Source: Erigeron canadensis (lineage: Eukaryota; Streptophyta; Magnoliopsida; Asterales; Asteraceae). From it: a DNA stretch of 64,000 nucleotides. This document shows positions 11,218 to 21,733 of this stretch, piece after piece (position 1 is the first letter of the stretch; each line of letters begins with the position of its first letter). The stretch is taken from assembly GCF_010389155.1 (NCBI RefSeq), contig NC_057769.1:20956735-21020734 (forward strand). Reading direction: 5' to 3'. Made by a program: the position numbers and the translations under genes. The notes under the pieces are model-generated. The model was not told where the DNA came from. It saw only the letters and a program-made list of their open reading frames with translations, and made no database searches.

Positions 11218-11320
11218 TATGTAGTTTATGTTTTTTATATAAAAAATGGATAAACAAACAATTTTATCCATAATAAGATGTAGTTTATATTTTTTATATA
11301 AAAAATGGATAAACAAACCA
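11218..11320. repeat. Direct repeat of about 40 bp
   Basis: The string beginning TGTAGTTTATGTTTTTTATA near 11219 recurs near 11279 with one change. Both copies end in ATGGATAAACAAAC. Confidence 0.85.
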
Positions 11321-11507
11321 AAGAGTATGTACTAAACCCAATTTGATTATATACGTATTTACTGATTATACAACCAATCATACTTGATTGTACATAAATC
11401 TATTCAAAAATTTATTTGACTTTCTTGACTTTGTTGTTTGGTACAATATTGTTTACAAGATGTTTGATAAAATGTGTAAACCAAAGTTTCTTATATAATT
11501 TAGAATC

Positions 11508-12118
11508 AAATCACATTTGAATATTTGATTGAGTATTACAAGGTGTTTGATGGAATGGCTAAACCAATCAAACTTGATTGGTTAAGACAAACACATATGA
11601 TATGAAATACAACAGATTCAAGCATACAATCAAATTTGATTATATATAGGTTTGTTGATATAAACTCCATTTGTTTGTGTAAATGTATGAATAAAATCAA
11701 ATGTGATTTTGTATAGCTTTTTGAAAATGCACGTATAAAATCAAATTTGATTGTGTATAGGTTTGTTGATATAAGAATTTCATTTGTTTGTGTAAATATA
11801 TGTTTAAAATCAAATTTGGTTTTGTATAACTTTTTGAAACTGTATGTATACAATCAAATTTAATTTTATTCATACATTTAGAAAAATAAATAGAGTCTAT
11901 ATCAAGACACCTATACAAAATCAAATTTGATTTTATTCATACAGTTTGAAAAAGCTATTCAAAATGAAATTTGATTTTATGCATACATTTAGAAAAAACA
12001 AATGGAGTCCATATCAAGAAACCTATACAAAATCAAATTTGATTTTATGCATACATTTAGAAAAAAAAAAAATTGGACTCCATATCAAGAAACCTATATA
12101 AAATCAAATTTGATTTTG
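11508..12118. repeat. Fold-back array of palindromic AT-rich units
   Basis: About nine copies of the 12-bp palindrome ATCAAATTTGAT or close variants, at 11629, 11740, 11809, 11852, 11920, 11964, 12032 and 12102 plus a degenerate copy near 11693. Spacers left of about 11850 read ATAGGTTTGTTGATATAA then CATTTGTTTGTG. Spacers right of it read the reverse complement (CAAATGGAGTCCATATCAAG, AAACCTATA). The block is thus two opposed tandem arrays, the layout of fold-back type DNA transposons. No transposase is present and I could not define a target duplication. Confidence 0.7.
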
Positions 12119-12331
12119 CACATCCCTCCACTACAACATCCCGCTCTGGGGTTTAGGGTTTGAAAGTCGAGGAGCCGATAGGGTTAACCTCGGCCTTCAA
12201 ACCCTAGAGTGGGAACCCTCACCCTTTTTAGGGTTTTAAAATGTGTCCTTCCCCCCGAAAGGGTACCCTTTTTAGGGTTTTAGAATGTGTCCCTCCCCGA
12301 CGATAACAAGCTCTAGGGTTTAGGGTTTGAA
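12119..12331. repeat. Telomere-like and short duplicated segment
   Basis: GGGTTTAGGGTTTGAA occurs near 12150 and again near 12316, matching two units of the plant telomere repeat TTTAGGG. Between them a stretch of about 35 bp (CCCTTTTTAGGGTTTTA, then ATGTGTCC) is repeated near 12222 and 12267. There is no open frame of note. Confidence 0.6.
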
Positions 12332-13208
12332 TGTAACACCTGGGAGTTGACCACGAAAACATCTGAGTCAAAATAAAAATTTAAGCTTACAAATGCAACA
12401 TCGTAATTTCGTATCGGCATTGCAATTTTGGTTTGACCTCGTAAATTTGAGTTGGCATCGTATTTCTAATCTAGCATCGTAATTGAGCCTGGGATCGTAT
12501 TTCAGTTTTTTCTTTTATACACACACTACACTCACCAAGTATTAAACTTTTTACGTCCAAAACGTTTAGAATCATATACTACAACTTATCTCAAAGTTTC
12601 ATGTGATTTCGTTAACAAAATCTTGAGATTTAAGGATTTTTATACAATTTTTGTAAATTTGTTCAAGTGGGTTTTCGGGTTTAAGTCCGTTTCCGAGTTT
12701 CCAATGTTAGTATTGTTTTCTATCGTATTTGTGGGTCTAAAAGTACAATCTGATGTTAAAAACACCTTCCAGATTGAAAGAAAACGATTAGGGTTTTCTA
12801 TTAGAATTTTGGGGAAGAAAAACCTAGTTTGCGACCCGCCAATTTGAGACCTCGTACTTCCATTTGCGACCTCGTATTTCAATTGTGACCTCGCATTTCC
12901 AATTGAGACCCCAGATTTATTAGCCTCTCAAGTCTATCCTCTTAATTTCAATTTTGTCTTTTAGTGAAATAAGACTCCATATTCAATTTAAGACCTTAAT
13001 ATTCAATTGAGACCTCGGACTTCGATTACTACATCGATTTGGTCAACTTTAGTCAACTGTGGTCGATTTGGTCAACTTTAGTCGATTTGGTCATCTTAGT
13101 CAAACTCGTAAATTGGTCTACGTTAGTCAAACTTAAGCCCTTTTGGACAACTTAGTTAACACTTGGTGGCACGTTATGAGCACACTTTCCTATAATGAAT
13201 ACATACCG
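12332..13208 (+). repeat. Left part of split Ty3/gypsy-type LTR (G1)
   Basis: Starts TGTAACACCTGGGAG, the usual start of many plant gypsy LTRs, and has a TATA-like stretch near 12514 (TTTTATACACAC). It is interrupted at 13208 by Copia element C1, and the rest lies at 62314-63156, followed by a tRNA-Met primer-binding site. The two parts sum to about 1.7 kb. The target duplication TACCG at the break shows they were once contiguous. The LTR start is inferred from motif only. Confidence 0.6.
12838..13140. repeat. Degenerate minisatellite inside the G1 LTR
   Basis: Units of about 20-25 bp built on GACCTCGTATTTCAATTG recur from 12838 to 13020. They are followed to 13140 by a different degenerate repeat of GGTCAACTTTAGTC and GATTTGGTC. 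A related set (CATCGTAATT, CCTCGTAAATT) lies at 12390-12500. Confidence 0.6.
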
Positions 13209-13519
13209 TGTTAGAAATCCAAAAATAGTGATAAATTATAATTTAAGTTATTGGACTTAGTTGTTATTAAGACATGGTGAAATGATTTCTAAGGTTGAGG
13301 GACTAGGAGTGTTAATTAGCTTAATTGTAGATTAGACTGTAAATACCCTCAACTCCTTAGAAATCATAAGCCTTTTGATCCATTTTTACACACACTTAAT
13401 ACAGTTTGTTCCAATCTCTCTCTCTCTCTAGAAATCACACACACTAAACACACCAAGAACACACACACTTTATCTGTCATTGTTGAGATCAAATCCAGAG
13501 CAGAAATCGTGTTATAACA
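13209..13519 (+). repeat. 5' LTR of C1
   Basis: Begins TGTTAGAAATCC and ends GTTATAACA. Preceded by TACCG. The TATA region reads TGTAAATACC here but CTATAAATACC in the 3' LTR, so the 5' promoter has mutated. Confidence 0.95.
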
Positions 13520-13521
13520 TG

Positions 13522-13533
13522 TGGTATCAGAGC
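13522..13533 (+). other. Primer-binding site of C1
   Basis: TGGTATCAGAGC, two bases inside the LTR, perfectly complementary to the 3' end of plant initiator tRNA-Met. Confidence 0.9.
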
Positions 13534-13956
13534 AAAACATCACTTTGATATCGATCCATAACTAATTTTGATCTCAATTTTCATCCAAATTCATATCAAA
13601 AACCGTTTTTCATACTGTCCCCTGTTTCATCATTTTTCATCAATTAAAACACATAAAATCATCAATTTTTGTTCACCAATAGATTCCTCATAGCTGAAAA
13701 CATAATTCTGTCAAGTTTTACGTTCCAATTCAATCGAATTCTCGAGATTGAATTTTTGGTTTTCGGCGCTCAAAATTTGGATTTTAATTCTTTTGTGTTA
13801 TTAGCTGAATTTTGTTCAAGGATCTGTTGCGGACGTGATTACAAACATTTTGTAAGTGATTTCAAGTTCTAACTCCAAGTAATTCGAAAGATATTGAAGC
13901 TTTAAAAGTCATCAATGGAGTTTTTGCAAACTGTAGTGATGAAGAAGATGACCTCC

Positions 13957-14680
13957 AGACGATCTTCACTAGGACGATCTTTCTCAGATCGTCTCAGTGC
14001 TTGATTATTCATTTCTCATACTTTGTGCTTTGTGTCTTGTTGGACGATCTCCTCAAGATCGTTCTAGCAAGTGTTTGTGAGGTTAAGTGTTTGTTTGTGG
14101 CTAACTAATCCGTAAGGATCGGTTTGGTCAATTCAAATACTTAAAAGTATTTGAAAATTGTTAAGTTTTGTGACAGAAAGCCAAGACGATCCTGACAAGA
14201 TCGTCTCTGCTTCTTGAAACACAAGACGATCCTAACAAGATCGTCTCAGTTTCTTGTGCAAGGTGTTGTGATTTGGTTGAACATTTGAAGTCGTTGTGAT
14301 TGGGAATCACACACTTCCTGGGTAACTGATCTTATTGATTGGTTTTGCTCAAATTTCTTTCATTCCATTTCATACTAAAACTCTGTCCATTTTTCTCAAA
14401 AATACTTAGAAAATTTTCACAAGTCATCAAAACCCGAGACGATCTTCATTAAGACCGTTTCAGTTCCAAATTCCAAAACGATTCTCTCAAGATCATTTCA
14501 ATTCATTTCATTTCAACAAATTACCTCAATTTCAATTTTATTTTCAATACTTAACCAAATTTCACTCAAAGTTTCCAAGACGATCTCATTCAAATCGTCT
14601 CAACTGTCTTTTACTTAAGACAATCTCCTGTCAAGACGATCTTTTAGGATGATCTCATCCAAGATCGTTTCGTTTCCCAG
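13957..14680 (+). repeat. Leader hairpin array of C1 (GACGATC...GATCGTC)
   Basis: The leader between primer-binding site and gag holds about nine short inverted repeats. Clear perfect ones are GACGATCT/AGATCGTC at 13973-13993, AGACGATC/GATCGTCT at 14184-14206 and again at 14224-14246, and ACGATCT/AGATCGT at 14044-14062. Looser ones lie near 14435, 14472, 14578 and 14620-14680. Loops are 5-7 nt. C2 has the same array with the consensus changed on both arms. Confidence 0.8.
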
Positions 14681-14729
14681 ATTCTTCAAATCTTAATTCA
14701 AATCTCTTTGCAAATCAAATCAATTTCAA

Positions 14730-16502
14730 ATGGCTTCTCGTGAAACATTGGCATTGGGTTCAGATACAAGACCTCCAGTTCTCTACCGTGGTTCTTATGG
14801 TTTATGGAAGAAAAGATTCATGGACTATGTGGAATGTCAACCAAATGGTCACCTACTTAAAGATTCCATTCTTAATGGACTTGCAGTTCATCGTCATCCC
14901 ACTACTGGTGCTATACTCACTCTTGATCTTTTGAATGCTGAACAAAAAGATTGAACAACTGCAGATAACAGAGCTAGATCATGCTTATACAAAGCACTAC
15001 CAGATGAAATCTATGGTTTTGTTGATTCTTATGATACAGCCAAGGAGATATGGGATGAGGTGGCAAGACAAATGGAAGGCTCTGACCTAACTTCAACAAT
15101 AAGATTGACAAATGTGTTGTCTGAGTTTGACAACTTCAGCAAATTGCCAAATGAATCTCTAGAGGCTGTCTACTGTAGATTCTGCAATGTCATAAATGAG
15201 CTTAGGAAAAACAATGTCAAGAAATCAGAGATTGAGTTAAACATCAAATTCATCAAAGCTCTTGGTCCTGAATGGGAAGATTATGGAACACAGATTAAGC
15301 AACATCAAAATCTGGCCAAGTTCTCCATCCATAATCTTTATGAATCCTTCAAACTCAATGAACATCAAGTCCTAAACAAAGCTTTATCAAACAAAATGCC
15401 AGAAGTTGTATCTTCTGATCCTTTGACTTAATTGTTGAAAAGAAGGTTTCTAAAGCTCTTAAAAGGCAAATGGTAGTTGTTTCTTCATCTGATGAGGAGG
15501 GAGATGATATGTTGGCTCCAAGAGATAGTGTTTCTGACGAATTATATCAAGCTCTTGCCGCGGTTACCAAGCACTTCAAGAAAAAGTTCTACAAAGCGAG
15601 GCCAACAAACAACAATCTTCGCAGTTCTTCCACAAGTGCATTTCCCAAGAAGGAACACTATCATTCAAAGAGTTATGATCAAGGTGAATCAAGTGGATCC
15701 AAGCATGTTGAAAAGAAAGTTGAAGGCTATGACAAACAAGTTGTTGAGAAGGGTAAAGTTTCTGAAAAAAGGTGCTACAATTGTGGGATTCCTGGTCATT
15801 TTGTGATTGATTGCAAACAACCTCGTAAGCGAAACTATGAGTACTACAAGCAGAAGATGTTGTTGGCAAAGCAAGTGGAAGCCGGTCATGCATTGCTTGC
15901 AGAAGATGACAAATGGCTGTTGCTCTCGGATGATGAAGATGAAGATCTCTCTGCAAATGTGTGCTTCATGGCGAGGTTGGCCAAGGACAAAGCTTTTGAG
16001 GCTGAAAGCACTGATGAAGAGTACCCGGATGATGAGGTAAATATACACTCTACTTTTTCAATAGTTAAAGATAAAGAGTCGTTTGATTTAGCTTTATCAA
16101 ATTTGACAACTCATATTACGTCTTTAACCAACAAAAATAAGAAGTTAAAAAATAGTATTTCATTTTCTAAAAGTGAATTTTCAAAACTCTTTGAAGAACA
16201 TTCAAAATTACTTTTTGATTATGATACTATTAAACAAGATTTTCAAACATAAAAAGATCAAATGTTGGTTAGAGAATGTGAGTTGAATGCCTCTCCTGAT
16301 TCTAAGTTATTACATAAATGTCACAATCTTGAAAAGACCATTCATGATCTTGAAAAAGCCAATCAAGATATTGAAATTCAAAAGACCAATGAGTGGCTTC
16401 GAGCAAATGCTAGACAAATGGATGTTGATATTCTTAATAAAAAGCTTCAAGAATCCAAACCAAACAATGTTGAACTAGAAAGAAAGATTTCTGATTTAAA
16501 TA
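14730..16502 (+). pseudogene. gag: gag N-terminal two thirds of C1 (interrupted by C2)
   Basis: Copia-type Gag starting at ATG 14730 (context TTTCAAATGGCTTC), matching the C2 start. TGA at 14952-14954 replaces the CGA seen in C2, a likely methyl-CpG transition. A small deletion near 15427 adds a stop. The zinc knuckle CYNCGIPGHFVIDC lies at 15773-15814 and is followed by an acidic patch (SDDEDEDLSANVCFMA). A TAA lies near 16250. The frame then runs into the LTR of C2 at 16503; the remainder of the gene resumes at 28403. Role in an intact element: particle formation and RNA binding. Confidence 0.85.
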
Positions 16503-16823
16503 TGTTAGAAATCCAAAATAGTGATACATTGTAATTTTAGTTATAGGACTTACTTGTTGTTAAGTCATAAGATTGTGATTTCTAAGGTTGAGGGGCTAAT
16601 TGTAATAATTAGCATAGTTGTTTAGATTGGCCTATAAATAGCCCTCATCAACTTAGAAATCATAACCTTTCATAACACACACATAACATTTCATACTTTT
16701 ACACCTTAATCACACACACTTAATCCCAATTCTCTCTCAACACACACACAAACACCAAGAACACACACACTAACCAAACACCATTGTTGATGTGAATTTG
16801 GTGATGAAAATCGTGTTATTACA
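16503..16823 (+). repeat. 5' LTR of C2
   Basis: TGTTAGAAATCC...GTTATTACA, with TATA motif CCTATAAATAGCC near 16630. Related to the C1 LTR but clearly distinct. Confidence 0.93.
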
Positions 16824-16825
16824 TG

Positions 16826-16837
16826 TGGTATCAGAGA
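16826..16837 (+). other. Primer-binding site of C2
   Basis: TGGTATCAGAGA, tRNA-Met type with a mismatch at the last base. Confidence 0.85.
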
Positions 16838-17267
16838 AAAATATCATTTTGATCTCGATCCATAACTGAATTCAATCACAAATCATCAGAAAATCAAAAT
16901 TTAATTCTGTTTTTTAGTTCGTCATTTTATTCACTGAAAATTCAAAAAATAAGCTCTCAAATCACATAAAATCACAAATGTTTGTTCACCAATCGAAGCC
17001 TGATAGTTGATAACATAATCCTCTCAAGTTTCACGTTCTAATTCAATCTGGATCACGATTTTAGATTTTGAGTTTTTGGCGCTAAAATTTGGGTTTTGAT
17101 TCTGTTATGTTTTGAGTTGAATTATGTTAATCGGATCATTGCTGAGGTAATTTCAAACAGTTTGCAAGTGGTTTCATGTTCTAATTCCCAGAAAATCAAA
17201 AGTTATTGAAGTTTTAAGGTTCATCAATGGAGTTTTTCACATTCTGAGGTTGAAGACCACTGAAGTT

Positions 17268-17925
17268 AAAACGATCTCTTTTAGATTGTTTTAGTTTTTA
17301 TACATCATTTCAGTGTTTGTGGCTTGTAAGACGATCTCTTTTAGATCGTTTTGACAAGTGTGGTTGTGTTGTGAAGAGTTGATTGTGGCTAATTGATCCT
17401 TTGGATTGGTTTGGTCAATTCAATTTCTTGAAAATTAATCAAGTTGTTGAGAAATCCTGATAAGAAACCAAAAAGATATCTTTTTAGATCGTTTCAGCCT
17501 TTGAAAAGCAAAACGATCTCTTTTAGATCGTTTCAGTTTTTGTGAAACCAGAACGATCTCTTTTAGATCGTTTCAAGTTTTACTTAAACATTCTCTGGTT
17601 TGAGTAATTCATGAAGAGTTGTGTTTGGGAATCATAATATTCTTGGGTAACTGATCTTCGTGATTGGTTTTACTCAATTCATTTCATTCCAATTCATACC
17701 AAAACTCTGCCCAAATCATTTCAGAATACTTAGAATTTTTTCTTCAAAATTCTCAAGATCGTTTCATTTTAGATCGTTTCATTCCTGGTTCAAATTAGAT
17801 CGTTTCATTCCTGCCTATTTAGATCGTTTCATTTTCACTTCTTCTAAATCGTTTCATTTCACTTTCTTAAAACGATTTCAACAATAATCGTTTCATTTCA
17901 TTCCAATTTAGATCGTTTCATTCCT
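17268..17925 (+). repeat. Leader hairpin array of C2 (AACGATCT...AGATCGTT)
   Basis: Five inverted repeats of AACGATCT, loop CTTTT, AGATCGTT or close variants lie near 17268, 17330, 17470, 17509 and 17550. About eight right-arm-only copies (AGATCGTTTCATT) follow at 17755-17925. The location, between primer-binding site and gag, is the same as in C1. Relative to C1 the outer pair has changed from G-C to A-T on both arms, which keeps pairing intact. Confidence 0.8.
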
Positions 17926-17967
17926 TCTTCAAAAATCAATTCAATTCTCAATTCAAATCAATTTCTA

Positions 17968-20900
17968 ATGGCTACTCGTGAAGCGTTGGCTTTGGGTACT
18001 GACACAAGACCTCCAGTTCTTTATCGTGGTAACTATGGACTTTGGAAGAAAAGGTTCATGGATGATGTGGAACGTCAGACTAATGGTCACATGATTAAGG
18101 ATTCAATCATGAATGGACTTGCAGTGCATCGTCATCCTACTACCGGTGCTATCTTGACTCCTGATCTTTTAAATGCCGAACAAAAAGATCGAACTGTTGC
18201 TGACAACAGAGCTAGGTCATGCTTATATCAAGCACTTCCGGATGAGATGTATGGCTCAGCTGATTCCTATGACACAACAAAGGAGATTTGGGATGAAGTT
18301 GCTAGGCAAATGGAAGGAGCTGATGTAACCTCAACAATCCGACTGACAAATGTCTTAACTGAGTTTGACAACTTTCAGAAAGCACCAAATGAATCATTCG
18401 AGTCCGTGTACTACAGATTTTGCAATGTAATCAATGAACTGAGAAAGAACAAGGTCAAGAAAATTGAAATTGAGTTGAATATCAAATTCATCAAAGCTCT
18501 TAGTCCCGAGTGGGAAGATTTTGGAACTCAAATCAAGCAACATCAGAATTTAACCAAGTTTACCATTCATACCCTTTATGAATCTTTCAAGTTGAATGAG
18601 CATCAAGTTCTTAGCAAGTACTCATCCAACAAACTGCCAGAAGTTGTATCTGCTGATCCTTTGGCATTAATTGTTGAAAGAAAGATTTATGAGGCACTCA
18701 AGAAACAAATGACTGTTGTTTCGTCGTCTGATGAGGAGGGAGATGATTTTTTGCCTCCAAGAGATGGTGTTCATATGGAATTTTACCAAGCTCTTGCCGC
18801 TGTGACTAAGCATTTCAAAGGAAAGTACTACAAAGCGAGGTCAACTAATAACAATCTCCGTACTTCATCAACAAGTGCATTTCCAAAGAAAGAGCAATAT
18901 CATCACAAGAATTTTGAACAAGGAGAATCGAGTTGATCAAAGAATGTGGATAAGAAGGAAGGTAAGAAGGAAGGAAGTGAGAAACAAATGGTGGAGACAG
19001 GAAAAGCATTTGAAAAAAAGTGTTACAACTGCGATGTTCCTGGTCATTTTGCTGTGGATTGCAAGCTGCCTCGCAAGAAGAACTATGACTACTACAAGCA
19101 GAAGATGCTACTGGCAAAGCAAGTGGAAGCTGGTCAAGCCTTGATTGCTGAGGACGACAAGTGGCTTTTGCTGTCGGATGATGAAGATGAAGATCTGTCT
19201 GCGAATGTATGTTTCATGGCAAGGTTGAGCAAAGACAAAGCATTGGAGGCTGAAAGCATTGACGAGGAATATCCTGATGAAGAGGTAAATCTCGACTCTA
19301 CTTTTTCATTAATTAAGGATAAAGAGTCTTGTAGAATTGCTTTATCCAACTTGACAAATCAATTCACTTCTCTAGCCAACAAAAACAAGAAATTGAAAAA
19401 TAGCATTTTATTTTCTAAAAGTGAGTGCACAAAACTTCTTGAAGAAAATTAAAAACTACTTTTTGAATATGATGCTATGAAACAAGAATTTCAAAATTAT
19501 AAAGAGCAAATGTTGGTGAAAGAATGTGAGATGAATGCCTCTCCAGATTTTAAGTTATTAGAAAAGTGTCATAATTTAGAAAAGAACATTCTTGAATATG
19601 AAAAAGCCAATCAAGATCTTGAAATTCAAAAGACCAATGAGTGGCTTCGTGCGAATGCGAGACAAATGGATGTTGATATTCTGAATAAGAAGCTTCAAGA
19701 AGCTACACCAAAAACAATTGAACTCGAAAGAAAAGTTTCTGATTTAAATCACAATTGTTTTCTAAAAGGCATTGAGATTGAAAACCTTGAAAAGCAAGTT
19801 GAGGATCTTAAAAAGAATATACTTTTCTATCAAAAAAAGTTGTACAAAGTTGAACAAAATCCTCTCTTGGATTTCACTGCCTATTTCAATAAATCAAAAA
19901 TTGATAGATCGGAACTTCTTCTTGGGTTGGGATTTGAGAATATCACTCCATTGTAAAAAGCCAAAGACAAGATTGAACCCTTGTATGATGAAAAGTTTTT
20001 GAGACTTGGTATGGTTCAACATTTCATTCGTCCATTGGATGACAAATTTGAGACTGATGAAGTTGAGAAAATTCAAAACAATAAATTTTTGGTTAATTAT
20101 GATTCCATCAATACTTCTTACGAAACGAAAAAGTCATCAATTTTTGAATTAGAAGAGATTGCGTCTAATTTTCAAAACCAAGAATCTGTCGTTTCCCCAC
20201 CTAAACCAACTAAATTGTATGTTCCATCCACAATTTTGGAAAAACAAATAGAAGGTTTACAACAAAAGGTGGAATCTCAACAAAACCTTATCAATAATCT
20301 ACAGTCTCAAAGTCTGAATTCGAAGAATGAATCAGTTGTTGTGGATATCAAGAAAGTTTGTGTGAATGTTTCTACTCAAACTGAACTAAATCCCTTAGTA
20401 GACCATTTCACTCAAACTATCTGTGATTTCATCTACAAGTTCATCCACCCAGACCGTGACTGATTGTTTTGCATGTACTTGTCAAACTACTGCTACTTCC
20501 ATAGCTGCAAATTATGTGCAATCTGATTTATCTGTTGAAGATCTTGCGCATAACTTAGTTTTGATATGGTACTTTTATCGGTTTTTCACATGCGAAAATG
20601 TTGATGAGCTAGTTGTTCACCCTAAGCCTAGTGCTAGTATAGGTGTTGAGACTTCTACTCAATTCTCTTGTGAAACCAAAGATACGTCAGTTCAAGTTGA
20701 CATTATTCCTGAGACTAACTGTGATGTGATGTTGGACAACAAGATTACTGATTTTTCTAAATTTTCAAAAGAATTCACCAAAGATGATTTTGATAAATTC
20801 ATGGAGGGAGAATATGTTTTTGACTCAGAAACTGAGAAAAAGATTGAATCTATCAAAATCAAAACTGAAATAAAAGAGGAATCTCAAAAACCATCATTGT

Positions 20901-21718
20901 CCAAAGCTCCAACGTCATATTACTTCAAGGAACGAGTTAAACCCAAACTCGTCAAGATTGAACAAATGACCCCTACCCCTCCAAATTCTGTCAAACATGT
21001 CAAGAAGAAACAAGCTGAGACCTCACCAAGACCAAGGTATCACAAAGTGAAACTACCAAAAGACAATACCAATGCTTCTTCGTCTAACTCTCAATCTAGT
21101 TCATTACCTAAGGTGTCTAAGTCTAGCTCAGTGTTGCTAAACAAGGACACATCGAATGGTTCAACTAGATATAGGGATAGATATGGATGGTTTTCACATG
21201 ACAAACCTAAGAAGCAAGAAGTTTCAACCCCAAAAGAGACAAAAAAGATGAAAATGTTTAAAACCTTTCATTTTAATCTTCTTAGTGTCAATTCAATAGG
21301 TGGAAAGACCAATTGGGTTCCTAAGTCATTAGAACCTAAGATCAGTATTAAGCAAGTGTCTGTTGAGGAAAAGAAGAAAAGGAGGATGAGAAAGAATGGT
21401 TGGAAAAGAAAGAAAAGAGTTTCTGTTGGTTTAAACAATTCATCTTTAGTAAACAATGTTAGTAATTCCAAGGCCATGCCGTGTGAGGCTGTAAACAATA
21501 TTAATTCTCGTGCTTGTTTGAATGCTGCTAAACATGTTACTTTCAATTCAAATGTGAATGTGCGTACCTTTTATACGAATGTGCTTATTGATGGTGTGCT
21601 TGTTAATGCTCATATTGATTCTAAAGCATGTTTGTATACAATTCCTAAGTTATACCCCCTGCCTGTATTAACTAATCACAAAGGACCCGTCTTTAAGTGG
21701 GTACCTAAAGTCGGTTAA
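17968..21718 (+). pseudogene. gag: gag of C2
   Basis: ATG at 17968 opens the gag N-terminal domain (LYRGNYGLWKKRFMDD). The zinc knuckle CYNCDVPGHFAVDC is at 19021-19062. A long spacer follows with coiled-coil segments (ENLEKQVEDLKKNILFYQKK) and a cluster of TQT-type motifs at 20371-20700 that resembles binding sites for LC8 light-chain proteins. Breaks: TGA at 18934-18936 (GGA in C1), a TAA near 19450, a TAA at 19954-19956 (CAA in C1) and a frameshift near 20440. It ends KWVPKVG then TAA at 21716-21718. The length of about 1,240 codons is unusually long for gag and fits Sirevirus-like elements. Confidence 0.85.
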
Positions 21719-21733
21719 AATCTTTGATTGCAG
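21701..21733 (+). other. GT...AG segment at the gag/pol boundary (C2)
   Basis: 33 nt from GTACC directly after the gag Trp codon to TTGCAG directly before pol. It contains the gag TAA and a second in-frame TGA. Gag and pol are in the same frame here. Confidence 0.5.

Noticed and set aside
12623..12882. Small ORFs on both strands as host genes
   Set aside because: They lie inside the gypsy LTR, have no recognisable domain and overlap on opposite strands.
16496..16534. Continuation of C1 gag past 16502
   Set aside because: The last codons of that open frame are the start of the C2 LTR read by chance.
17268..17925. CRISPR-like repeat array
   Set aside because: Repeats are palindromic, degenerate and unevenly spaced, lie in a plant retrotransposon leader and have no cas genes.
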